From: Candidatus Paceibacter sp.
GTDB taxonomy: Bacteria; Patescibacteriota; Patescibacteriia; SG8-24; DYFX01
Reading direction: 5' to 3'
NCBI GenBank assembly: GCA_020724945.1
Contig: DYFX01000022.1
Location: forward strand, 2,816-12,209
Length of the DNA: 9,394 bases
The position numbers were made by a program, and so were the translations under genes. This document shows positions 1-6,356 of this stretch, in pieces. Position 1 is the stretch's first letter. Each line of letters opens with the position of its first letter. The notes beneath the pieces are model-generated. The model did no database searches and was not told where the DNA came from. It worked only from the letters and a program-made list of their open reading frames with translations.

Positions 1-2
1 TC

Positions 3-497
3 GATGCGGCTGGTCCACTCGAGGAAGTCGACGAGGTCGAGGAGGCCGATCTCGAACCGTACGCGGAGGGCGACATGATCACGCTCGCCAGCGCCTACCC
101 GACCGGTACGCTCCTGCAGAACAACAAGACCGGTGGCGTCTACTTCGTGGAGGACGGCGTGAAGCGCCCCATCGTCTCGGCCGAGATCATGAAGGTCAAC
201 TGGCCGAACAAGAAGATTTCCGCCATCTCGCCGGAAGCGCTCGCGAAGTACCCGAGCGCGCCGCCCGTGAAATTCCGCGACGGCGAGCTCATCACGAGCC
301 CCGGGTCGAACAAGGCCGTCTTCGTGGTCTCCAACGGCCTGCGCCGCCCGATCGTCTCGGGCGAAGCCTTCGAGAAGCTCGGCTACGGCTGGAAGCGCAT
401 CATCTACACGACCGACGACGCCGTGAACATCCATCCGCTCGGCGAACCCGTGACGGCCGTCCCCGCGGCCGAGGGCGCGCAGGTGGCGTCGCTCTGA
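3..497 (+). CDS. C-terminal part of a protein with tandem KRPI-type repeats (5' end outside window)
   Basis: The frame is open to the left edge, so this is probably the C-terminal end of a longer protein. The first ~24 visible residues are an acidic linker rich in Glu and Asp. Counting from the Met at base 75, two copies of a repeat of about 60 residues follow: GVYFVEDGVKRPIVSAE (21-37) and AVFVVSNGLRRPIVSGE (81-97). Each copy starts with a Gly-x-Leu/Ile strand and ends in a Ser/Thr-x-(Glu/Asp)-(Ala) ... (Tyr/His)-Pro segment. I recall this VYxV-x-G-x-(K/R)RPI repeat from many uncharacterised, often secreted or surface proteins of Patescibacteria; its function is not known. No membrane segment or catalytic motif is visible. 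An alternative is a 140-residue protein starting at the ATG at 75, which has GGAGGG just upstream. The stop is one base before the next gene, suggesting cotranscription. Confidence 0.75.
   Translation, partial: DAAGPLEEVDEVEEADLEPYAEGDMITLASAYPTGTLLQNNKTGGVYFVEDGVKRPIVSAEIMKVNWPNKKISAISPEALAKYPSAPPVKFRDGELITSPGSNKAVFVVSNGLRRPIVSGEAFEKLGYGWKRIIYTTDDAVNIHPLGEPVTAVPAAEGAQVASL
65..70 (+). promoter_or_regulatory. Possible Shine-Dalgarno GGAGGG before ATG at 75
   Basis: GGAGGG lies four bases before the in-frame ATG at 75, a reasonable ribosome-binding position. It supports an internal or true start at 75. However, the same bases also read as Ala-Glu-Gly codons in the open frame upstream, so it may be chance. 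It leaves the start of the repeat protein undecided. Confidence 0.3.
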
Positions 498-498
498 T

Positions 499-1293
499 AT
501 GCCGATCGTCTTCGCCGCCGTGGTCCCCCATTCGCCGGTCCTCGTACCGTCGATCGGCAAGGAGCACCTGAAGAAGCTCAAGAAGACCGTCGCGGCGCTC
601 GGCCGCCTCGAACACGACCTCTACGCCGCCCATCCGGACACCATCCTGGTCATCTCGCCGCACGGCCCCGTCGAAGCGGAACATTTCACGCTCGACCTCA
701 ACGAGAAGTATGTCTGCGACCTCAAGGACTTCGGCGTCTTCGACGTGAAGGTGGATTGCCGCGCCGACATGCGCGTCATCAGCGCGCTCAAGGAGCATCT
801 GGAGGACCGGAACATCCCGTTCATGCTGCGCTCGGAGACGGGGCTCGATTACGGGGTCGTGGTGCCGCTCACCTATCTCGCCGGCCACCTGAAGAAGTAT
901 TCCGTCCTGCCGGTCTACCCCTCGCTCCTGCCCGCCAAGACGCATTTCGAGTTCGGCCAGGCCGTCCAGGAGGTGCTGATGCATTCGGACCGCCGCGTGG
1001 CCGTCATCGCCTCGGCCGACCTCTCCCACCGCCTGACGCGCTCCGCGCCGGCCGGCTACTCGCCGTACGGACGGAAGTTCGACGAGAAGATCATGACGCT
1101 CATCCGCGAGAAGAAGAGTCCGGCGCTCATCACCTTCGAGCCGGAGCTCGCGTCCAAAGCCGCGCAGTGCGGGTTGCCGCCGCTCACCATCCTCGCCGGG
1201 ATCCTGGACGGCATGAAGGCCGAACCGGAGATCCTCTCCTATGAGAGCCCCTTCGGCATCGGCCTCATGACCGTCCACTACGGTTTCGCCTGA
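499..1293 (+). CDS. Class III extradiol dioxygenase LigB/MEMO-like protein
   Basis: A 264-residue protein with the layout of the LigB (subunit B of class III extradiol dioxygenase) / MEMO superfamily. Visible motifs in order are VVPHSPVLVP (His11), VISPHG (His55), LDYGVVVPL (117-125), IASADLSHRL (His177) and YESPFGIGL (Glu249). In LigB-type enzymes two N-terminal His and a late Glu hold Fe(II), and a His in the GxSH motif acts in catalysis. His11, His55, Glu249 and His177 are the matching candidates here. Length is normal for a single LigB domain. Homologues in organisms without aromatic degradation are often called AmmeMemoRadiSam system protein B or 'subunit B-like', with unknown substrate. 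No AMMECR1 or radical SAM partner is in the window. It starts one base after the repeat-protein stop, with AGGTGG about 12 bases upstream, and ends three bases before the next gene. Fold assignment is confident; the reaction is not. Confidence 0.85.
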   Translation: MPIVFAAVVPHSPVLVPSIGKEHLKKLKKTVAALGRLEHDLYAAHPDTILVISPHGPVEAEHFTLDLNEKYVCDLKDFGVFDVKVDCRADMRVISALKEHLEDRNIPFMLRSETGLDYGVVVPLTYLAGHLKKYSVLPVYPSLLPAKTHFEFGQAVQEVLMHSDRRVAVIASADLSHRLTRSAPAGYSPYGRKFDEKIMTLIREKKSPALITFEPELASKAAQCGLPPLTILAGILDGMKAEPEILSYESPFGIGLMTVHYGFA

Positions 1294-1296
1294 CCT

Positions 1297-1698
1297 ATGG
1301 AAGGCATCGGCGGCATCATCCGGCGGAAGTCCACGGACGGGGCGAAGCGGAAGCCGCGGACGGGAAGCGGCCAGCTCCCCGGACTCGAGACCCCCGAGAC
1401 CGGCAAGGAACGCTATATGCACTCCGACGCGCATGTGCTGGCGGCGGACATCAGTTCGCATTTCGGCGAGCGCCGGAAGTTCGCGCTCTACCTGGCGGTG
1501 ATCCTCCGCATGGGCGTCCCGGCCGCGCGGACGCTCTTCGCGGAGATCAAGTCCGGCGAGGCGAATGTCGCCAACCCGCGCAAGTTCTTCCTGTGGTCCT
1601 CGAAGCGCGAGACCAAGGCGCGGCCGGCGGCGCGTCCGAAGAAACCTCGCGGGAAACCGAAGGGCAAGCAGCTTGACATCGGCGGTTTTTTGGGCTAA
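1297..1698 (+). CDS. Small basic protein of unknown function
   Basis: A 133-residue protein I cannot name. Three parts can be seen: a Gly/Lys/Arg-rich, probably disordered N-terminus (1-40); a helical-looking core (about 43-103) with the pattern ADISSHFGERRKFALYLAVI then RTLFAEIKSG and NPRKFFLW; and a Lys/Arg/Pro tail (104-125) of nucleic-acid-binding character. The core spacing (D-x-S...LYL...EIK...NP-x-x-F) resembles a short helical module I recall in other uncharacterised Patescibacteria proteins, but this is memory, not a search. It starts three bases after the dioxygenase-like gene, so it is probably cotranscribed. The start is uncertain: the ATG at 1297 has no clear ribosome-binding site, whereas the in-frame ATG at 1417 (Met41) follows AAGGAA at a good distance and would give a 93-residue protein starting right at the core. 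Its 3' end contains the def promoter. Confidence 0.65.
   Translation: MEGIGGIIRRKSTDGAKRKPRTGSGQLPGLETPETGKERYMHSDAHVLAADISSHFGERRKFALYLAVILRMGVPAARTLFAEIKSGEANVANPRKFFLWSSKRETKARPAARPKKPRGKPKGKQLDIGGFLG
1405..1410 (+). promoter_or_regulatory. Shine-Dalgarno-like AAGGAA supporting an alternative start at 1417
   Basis: AAGGAA ends six bases before the ATG at 1417, in frame with the small basic gene. It is a better ribosome-binding context than that of the ATG at 1297 and argues that the shorter 93-residue form may be made, alone or in addition. Confidence 0.4.
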
Positions 1699-1701
1699 CT
1701 T
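1673..1701 (+). promoter_or_regulatory. Sigma-70-like promoter for def-fmt
   Basis: A perfect -35 TTGACA (1673-1678), a 17-base spacer and a -10 TAACTT (1696-1701; keeps T1, A2 and T6 of TATAAT). Exactly six bases separate the -10 from the def ATG at 1708, so the predicted transcript starts at the A of the start codon and would be leaderless. No Shine-Dalgarno sequence lies before def, which agrees. The promoter overlaps the last codons and stop of the preceding gene. Confidence 0.55.
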
Positions 1702-1707
1702 GAGCGC

Positions 1708-2175
1708 ATGATGTTGCCTATCCTCACCCTCCCGAATCCGCAGCTCCGCCAGCGGTCGGAAGAGGTCGACCCCAAGATCCTCAAGACGCCGGAATTCCAA
1801 TCGTGGCTCGACGATCTCATCGAGACGATGTGGAAGGCTGACGGCGTCGGCATCGCCGCGCCGCAGGTGGGCCGTCCCATCCGCGTGTTCATCGCGGTCG
1901 ACGGCAAGACGCCGCATGTCGTCATCAACCCGGTCGTGACCGGGAAATCTTGGCGCATGGAAGACGGCGAGGAAGGCTGCCTGTCGGTGCCGGGCAAGTA
2001 CGGCGTGGTGCGCCGCTACCGCAGTTTCAGGATCAAGGCGCTCGACCGCGAAGGGAAGAAGATCGCCTTCGAGCCGAGCGGATTCTTCGCGCGCGTGCTC
2101 CAGCACGAGCTCGACCACCTCGACGGCGTGCTCTTCATCGACCGCGCCAAGAAAATCGTGAACATCCAGCTGTGA
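1708..2175 (+). CDS. def: Peptide deformylase
   Basis: This metalloenzyme removes the formyl group from the N-terminal Met of new proteins at the ribosome. All three family motifs are intact in the 155-residue product: GVGIAAPQVG (46-55), EGCLSVP (89-95, with metal ligand Cys91) and QHELDHLDG (132-140, with metal ligands His133 and His137 and catalytic Glu134). The C-terminus is short and the length is typical of the bacterial enzyme. Two ATGs lie in tandem at 1708 and 1711; the first is chosen because it sits exactly one -10 spacing after the promoter, but 1711 is possible. The stop overlaps the GTG start of fmt by three bases (GTGA), so translation of the two is probably coupled. This is a common pairing, since the two enzymes act on the same group. 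Confidence 0.97.
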   Translation: MMLPILTLPNPQLRQRSEEVDPKILKTPEFQSWLDDLIETMWKADGVGIAAPQVGRPIRVFIAVDGKTPHVVINPVVTGKSWRMEDGEEGCLSVPGKYGVVRRYRSFRIKALDREGKKIAFEPSGFFARVLQHELDHLDGVLFIDRAKKIVNIQL

Positions 2176-3152
2176 GCGCCGCGTCACGGAAACCCTACAA
2201 GCTCGTCTTCTTCGGCACCTCGGACTTCGCCGTCCCGATCCTCGAACGGCTGCATGCCGACGGGGATTTTTCGGTCGTCGAGGTCGTCACCCAGCCGGAC
2301 AGGCCCGTGGGCCGGAAGCGCGTCCTGACCGCGCCGCCCGTGAAGCGCGCGGCCATGGCCGCCGGAATCCCGGTCTGGCAGCCGGAAACGATCCGCGGCG
2401 AGGACGCGTACGCGCACCTCGCGAAGCGCGGCGTCGACGCCTTCGTCGTCGTCGCCTACGGCAAGATCCTGCCCAAGCGCGTCCTGGAGATCCCGCCGTT
2501 CGGCGGCGTGAACATCCACGGCTCCGTCCTCCCCTCCTATCGCGGCGCGAGCCCCGTGAGCGCCGCCATCGCGGCCGGCGAGAAGGAGACGGGCGTCACC
2601 GTGATGGTGATGGACGAGAAGATGGACGAGGGTCCGGCGCTGGCGATCGAGAAGCTTCCGATCGACGACGAGGACACCGCCGACTCGCTGTCGCGCAAGC
2701 TCTCCGAGCTCGGCGCGCACATGATCGGACCGACGCTCAAGCTCTACCTTGAAGGCCACCTCGTACCGACGCCGCAGGACCACGCCAAGGCGACCTACAC
2801 GCGGATCCTCGCGCGCGAGGACGGACGCATCGATTGGAAGAAAGGCGCGGAGGAGATCGAGCGGTTCGTCCGCGCGATGAAGCCCTGGCCGGAAGCGCAT
2901 GCCCTATGGACGCGCAAAGGCATGCCGATCAAGCTGGCGATCAGGAAGGCTTCCGTGCTCCATCCCACGAGCCGATGCGACGCGGAAGGGCACCCGGGCG
3001 TCATCTGCAAGCTCGCCGACGGCACCGTCGGCGTGAACTGCGGCCGAGGCTCGCTGCGGCTCGAGGAGATCCAGATCGAGGGCAAGAACCCGATCGACGC
3101 CAAGAGCTTCCTGAACGGGTATCCCGATCTCGTGGGCGCCTCGCTCGAATGA
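2172..3152 (+). CDS. fmt: Methionyl-tRNA formyltransferase
   Basis: Transfers a formyl group from 10-formyl-tetrahydrofolate to Met-tRNA(fMet) so it can start translation. The 326-residue product (family usually ~310-320) has the N-terminal Rossmann-like formyltransferase domain: LVFFGTSDFAVPIL (11-24), VTQPDRPVGRK (39-49), then NIHGSVLPSYRGASP (114-128) and MDEKMDEGPAL (147-157). The catalytic triad known in the family corresponds to Asn114, His116 and Asp152, all present. After a linker, the C-terminal OB-like tRNA-binding domain (~210-326) is complete, with the characteristic AREDGRIDW motif near 219. The start is GTG at 2172, overlapping the def stop; the frame stays open further upstream, but that part is a shadow of def in another frame. 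The stop codon's last base is the first base of the terminator stem. Confidence 0.96.
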   Translation: MSAASRKPYKLVFFGTSDFAVPILERLHADGDFSVVEVVTQPDRPVGRKRVLTAPPVKRAAMAAGIPVWQPETIRGEDAYAHLAKRGVDAFVVVAYGKILPKRVLEIPPFGGVNIHGSVLPSYRGASPVSAAIAAGEKETGVTVMVMDEKMDEGPALAIEKLPIDDEDTADSLSRKLSELGAHMIGPTLKLYLEGHLVPTPQDHAKATYTRILAREDGRIDWKKGAEEIERFVRAMKPWPEAHALWTRKGMPIKLAIRKASVLHPTSRCDAEGHPGVICKLADGTVGVNCGRGSLRLEEIQIEGKNPIDAKSFLNGYPDLVGASLE

Positions 3153-3180
3153 AAACCGCCTCTCGCGTAGAGGCGGTTTT
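3152..3180 (+). terminator. Rho-independent terminator after fmt, probably bidirectional
   Basis: A perfect 12-bp inverted repeat, AAAACCGCCTCT (3152-3163) and AGAGGCGGTTTT (3169-3180), around a CGCGT loop. The core stem is GC-rich and flanked by an A-run on the left and a T-run on the right, so it can act on transcripts from both strands. The T-run is only four bases. It is placed correctly to end fmt transcription and also to catch read-through from the converging glycan operon. Confidence 0.85.
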
Positions 3181-3283
3181 GCCATGTCATTCCGAGCGAG
3201 GCATGCCAGCCGAGCGGCAGGAATCGCTTTTTGAAAGGGATCCCTATCGCCGCGCTGGTTTGCGCGGCTCGGGATGACATGCC
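3181..3283. repeat. Paired inverted REP-like palindromic element
   Basis: The whole remainder of the convergent gap is a near-palindrome. Outer arms 3181-3197 and 3267-3283 pair over 17 positions with one mismatch and one G-T pair. It consists of two 41-base units in head-to-head orientation, 3185-3225 on + and 3239-3279 on -, both starting TGTCAT(T/C)CCGAGC and ending GG(A/G)ATC, joined by a 13-base spacer that is itself a small hairpin (CTTT/AAAG). Within each unit the end can pair with the start, as ATTCC/GGAAT in the left unit and ATCCC/GGGAT in the right, so the differing bases covary. The TGTCATYCCGAGC...GGRATC pattern is familiar to me as a dispersed intergenic repeat in many bacteria. 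No transposase is nearby. It ends directly at the stop of the ligase gene and may add to termination. Confidence 0.7.
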
Positions 3284-4798
3284 TTACATCAGTTTCGGCC
3301 GTTCCGCATGCTCCGGCGGTTCCTGTTCCTGGGCGGCGTGGAGGCCGATGATGACGAGGGCGAGGAAGCCCCAGCCGAGCGGATGGTTGATGTAGGGCGT
3401 GAAGATGTTGGCGACGATGAAGGCGAGGAAGGAGAGCATCAGGCCCGCCGCGAGCAGCCGGTCGGTGCCGCGCGCCGTGCCGATCGTCCTCCAGAAGAAA
3501 AGGCCGATGCGCCACCAGAACCAGACGATCGCGATGACGCCGAGCAGTCCCGTCTTCAGCCAGATCTCGAGATACTGCCATTCGATGGCGCCGGTCGTGA
3601 CGACGCCGCCCGGATTGAGCTCGATGACGCGCGGATCGTCGGAGCGGTAGGTGATGGTCGCGCCGAAGCCGGAGCCGAGGATCGGCGCGCGCGCGATCCC
3701 CTCCTTCAGCGGCGGTATCTGGTTCCAGCGGCTCGAGACGGCGGCATCGGAGGCGTCCGTGAGACGGCCGCCGTAGGCGTTCCAGGCGCCGGCGCCGACG
3801 GAGCGGTCCGGGAACGGGAAGAGCGCCGTGAGCGCGAGGGAACCGCCCGCGAGCGCGAGCGTCACGAGGACCGTGCCGAAGAAGCCGCCGATGCGCCGCA
3901 GCGGCACGATCTCCATCCGCACGAAGACCGGCAGCATGAAGGCGGAGGCCACGATCGCCCCGAGCCAGAAGCTCCGCGAGAGGCTCACGAGGAAGGCGGC
4001 GGCGGCGAGCGCCGTCCAGAGCAGGATCTTCCGCTTGCCGTATTCCCAGGCCAGCATCGCGCCGATGAAGACGGCGGGCAGGAGGAAGACATCCGAGGCG
4101 GAGAAGACGCGCACGGCGCCGCCCGGCATGACGGTGATCTCTCCCAGGCGCAGGACGCGCTGCCAGTCGAAGATATCCTTCAGGATGGGTCCGAAATCGT
4201 GCGTGAAGAGGTAGAGCGCGAGCAGGCTCTTGGCGGCCAGCCAGGCGACGGCGCCCGTCAGGACGCGCGTCAGCCAGGCGAAGCCTTCGCGCCCGGCGAA
4301 GAGGTCGAGTCCGATGGGGATGAGGAGCAGGAACGCGTAGCCGTTGGCGTCGTGGAAGACCGCGCCGAACGATGCGCCTTCGGCCAGACCGCGCGTGGCG
4401 GCGAGCGTGAGGGCGGCGATCAGCAGCAGGAGCGGCGCCGAGACATGCGCGTGGCGGAAGTGCATCACGCGGGAACAGCCCCGCGCGGCATGGACGATCC
4501 AGCCGAGGGCGAGGACGCCGAAGAGGACCATCCGCAGCGACAGCGAGAACCCGAACATCTCCGCCGAAAACAGTCGTCCGTGGGTGCCGATGACCATCTC
4601 GACCATGAGCAGGGCGAAGAGCCAGCGAAGGTCCGTGACGGCCATCGCGAGCGCCAGGATCGCGAGGAGCGCCAGCGCCGCGTGGCCGACCGCCGGCGCC
4701 AGGAAGCCGAGGAACGACAAGCATTCCGCCGCCGCCGAGAGCAGGAAGACGGTGATCGGAAGGCGGGCCGTCAGCGCTTGGCGCGTACCGATTTCCAT
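3284..4798 (-). CDS. O-antigen ligase/polymerase-family membrane protein (Wzy_C)
   Basis: A 504-residue polytopic inner-membrane protein with about ten or more hydrophobic segments, and the hallmarks of the Wzy_C/WaaL superfamily, which polymerises glycans or moves them from undecaprenyl-diphosphate onto an acceptor. After several helices there is LVSLSRSFWLG (270-280, with the family's conserved Arg at 275), then a large loop (about 325-405) with SSRWNQIPPLKEGIARAPIL (355-374), GSGFG (375-379) and EWQYLEIWLKTGLLG (406-420). In WaaL-type ligases a catalytic His usually precedes the last motif (HNxxLxxxxxxGxxG); here Glu-Trp-Gln takes that place. Whether it is a ligase, a polymerase (Wzy) or a protein-glycan transferase cannot be told. 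It is the last gene of the operon and its start overlaps the preceding glycosyltransferase by 28 bases. No Shine-Dalgarno is visible and no other near start codon exists. The C-terminal tail is hydrophilic. Confidence 0.85.
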   Translation of the reverse strand: MEIGTRQALTARLPITVFLLSAAAECLSFLGFLAPAVGHAALALLAILALAMAVTDLRWLFALLMVEMVIGTHGRLFSAEMFGFSLSLRMVLFGVLALGWIVHAARGCSRVMHFRHAHVSAPLLLLIAALTLAATRGLAEGASFGAVFHDANGYAFLLLIPIGLDLFAGREGFAWLTRVLTGAVAWLAAKSLLALYLFTHDFGPILKDIFDWQRVLRLGEITVMPGGAVRVFSASDVFLLPAVFIGAMLAWEYGKRKILLWTALAAAAFLVSLSRSFWLGAIVASAFMLPVFVRMEIVPLRRIGGFFGTVLVTLALAGGSLALTALFPFPDRSVGAGAWNAYGGRLTDASDAAVSSRWNQIPPLKEGIARAPILGSGFGATITYRSDDPRVIELNPGGVVTTGAIEWQYLEIWLKTGLLGVIAIVWFWWRIGLFFWRTIGTARGTDRLLAAGLMLSFLAFIVANIFTPYINHPLGWGFLALVIIGLHAAQEQEPPEHAERPKLM

Positions 4799-5658
4799 AG
4801 GGAGAGGGCCGAAGCCGCGAGGAGCCCGATCAGCATCGGCAGCGCCAGGATCATGAGCGTCCAGCCGCCGCGATGCTTCCGGAAGTATTTGGCCATGCTG
4901 GCCGTGAAATAGCGCTGTTTCCTGAAGGTCATCGCCTGCGCGAAGCTGGCGCCGCCGTGATGGATGACCTGCACCGACGGGACATAGACGACGCCCCAGC
5001 CGGCCTCACGGGCGCGTTTACAGAAATCGACCTCCTCGAACCAGATGAAGAAGCGCTCGTCGAGCAGGCCGATGCCCTCGAAGACCTTGCGGCGCACGAA
5101 GAGCGCGGCGCCCATCAGCTGATCGACATCCTGCTCCTTGCCGTAGTCGAAGTCCTTGGCGAGGTACGACATGAACGGCGGGGCCGACGGCCAGAGATGC
5201 TGGAGCTTGAGCAGGATGAGCGCCTGGTCGAGCAGGCGCGGGAAGCGCCGCACGGATTCCTGGAGCGAGCCGTCGGGATTGAGCAGTTTCGGGCCGGCGA
5301 CGCCGACATCGGGGCGCGCGTCCATCCACGCCTTCATGCGCTTCAGCGCGCCGCGGGTGAGGCGCGTATCGGGATTCAGGAGCGCGACATAGCGGCCGGA
5401 GCAGCGCCGGATGGCCTGGTTGTTGGCCTTGGCGAAGCCGAGATTGCGCCCGTTGCGCACGAGCGTGACGGGCACATCCGAACGCGCGCGGAATTTCGCG
5501 ACGACCTCCTCGATATGGTCGCCGGAGGCGTTGTCGACGACATAGACCTCGACGGCCAGGTCTTCCTTGTTGGCGTGGATGGAGCCCAAGAGCTCGCCGA
5601 CCAGATCGGCGACCTTCCAATTGACCGTGACGATGCTGATGTCGGCGGGACGGCTCAT
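4771..5658 (-). CDS. GT2 glycosyltransferase, rhamnosyltransferase-like, with C-terminal membrane helix
   Basis: A 295-residue GT-A fold family 2 transferase. Visible in order are ISIVTVNW (7-14), VDNASGD (41-47, nucleotide-binding Asp42), NLGFAKANNQAI (72-83), LLNPDT (93-98; the DxD equivalent is Asn-Pro-Asp), AGPKLLNPDGSLQES (121-135) and LDERFFIWFEEVDFCKR (199-215), with Glu208/Glu209-Val-Asp211 as the acceptor-side acidic motif. This motif set is typical of the WbbL/RfbN rhamnosyltransferase-like subgroup, though the actual sugar is not predictable. A hydrophobic helix (about 267-286) followed by basic residues suggests a C-terminal anchor in the cytoplasmic membrane. The start is an ATGA overlap with the preceding gene's stop. 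The frame extends upstream, but the overlap and the position of the first beta-strand fix the start here. Confidence 0.92.
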   Translation of the reverse strand: MSRPADISIVTVNWKVADLVGELLGSIHANKEDLAVEVYVVDNASGDHIEEVVAKFRARSDVPVTLVRNGRNLGFAKANNQAIRRCSGRYVALLNPDTRLTRGALKRMKAWMDARPDVGVAGPKLLNPDGSLQESVRRFPRLLDQALILLKLQHLWPSAPPFMSYLAKDFDYGKEQDVDQLMGAALFVRRKVFEGIGLLDERFFIWFEEVDFCKRAREAGWGVVYVPSVQVIHHGGASFAQAMTFRKQRYFTASMAKYFRKHRGGWTLMILALPMLIGLLAASALSLWKSVRAKR

Positions 5659-6356
5659 GCGAGATGGTGTTTCTTGCGGACGACCTCCGCTGCGGCCTCG
5701 TACGCGCGGATGCGCTTCGGCATCCAGCCGAGACGCTTCCAAGGGATGCGGTAGACGAACTTCGGCATCCAGCTCGAGATGTTGCGGCGCTTGGTGAGCA
5801 CGCGGCAGAGCACCTCCGGCACCCAGACGCCGGCGTCTCCCCTTTCCAGCATCGTGAGCCAAAGGTCCCAGTCCTGGAAGCGCTTCAACGACTCGTCGAA
5901 GCCCGGGAAGCGTTCGCGGCGGATGAGCGACCCCGTCTGCATGTAATTATGCTTCTTCAGGCGCTTGGCGTCGAACGGCCAGAGGCGGAAGAGCTTCCAG
6001 CCGAAGCGGAACGAGGCGTAGGCATACGCCGCTTCAGGGTGCGCCTCGAGCGCGGCCGCGAGCTTGGCGAGCGCATCCTTGCGCCAGACGATGTCGGCGT
6101 CGCTGAAGAGCACGAGATCGCCGGAGCTCTCGCGGAAGCCGCGGTTCCTGGCCGACGGTCCTCCCCTGTTTTCCTGACGCACCAGACGGAACTTCCCCTG
6201 ATGCGGCGCGAGCGCGCGATCGAGGCCGTCCGTCGATCCGTCATCCACCACGACGATTTCGACATCGGGATAGGTCTGCGCGAAAAGCGCCTCCAGCGTC
6301 CTGCCGATGGTGGCGGCGTGGTTGTAGCACGGGATGATGACGGAGATGCGTTTCAT
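5655..6356 (-). CDS. GT2 family glycosyltransferase
   Basis: A 233-residue GT-A fold family 2 transferase. It begins ISVIIPCYNHAATIGRTLEA (4-23), then has IVVVDDGSTDG (34-44, nucleotide-binding Asp38/Asp39), GGPSARNRGF (65-74), LVLFSDADIVW (81-91; DxD metal-binding motif Asp86-Ala-Asp88) and FQDWDLWLTM (160-169; the usual ED acceptor/base motif appears as Gln161-Asp162). It is short for the family but complete, with a basic tail and no membrane helix, so it is probably a soluble or membrane-associated enzyme acting on a lipid-linked glycan in the cytoplasm. It starts with an ATGA overlap and ends with another, in the middle of the glycan operon. Upstream extension of the frame (to 6395) overlaps the neighbour and lacks family residues, so it is rejected. 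Confidence 0.93.
   Translation of the reverse strand: MKRISVIIPCYNHAATIGRTLEALFAQTYPDVEIVVVDDGSTDGLDRALAPHQGKFRLVRQENRGGPSARNRGFRESSGDLVLFSDADIVWRKDALAKLAAALEAHPEAAYAYASFRFGWKLFRLWPFDAKRLKKHNYMQTGSLIRRERFPGFDESLKRFQDWDLWLTMLERGDAGVWVPEVLCRVLTKRRNISSWMPKFVYRIPWKRLGWMPKRIRAYEAAAEVVRKKHHLA

Noticed and set aside
1654..1691. Possible terminator before def (AAACCG ... CGGTTTTTT)
   Set aside because: Only a 6-bp stem with a long loop, lying inside coding sequence and over the def promoter; too weak to call.
400..2187. 595-residue open frame on the - strand across the LigB-like, small basic and def genes
   Set aside because: It crosses four well-supported + strand genes, is extremely rich in Arg, Asp and His, and shows no domain. 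It is a GC-rich antisense shadow.
2904..4724. 606-residue - strand open frame overlapping the ligase gene and the end of fmt
   Set aside because: Arg/Pro/His-rich frame without motifs that runs through a strong terminator; the real - strand gene in this region is the ligase-type protein.
3308..4912. 534-residue + strand open frame opposite the ligase gene
   Set aside because: Composition is almost only Glu, Arg, Asp and Ala with no fold signature, and it lies opposite a clear membrane protein. Shadow.
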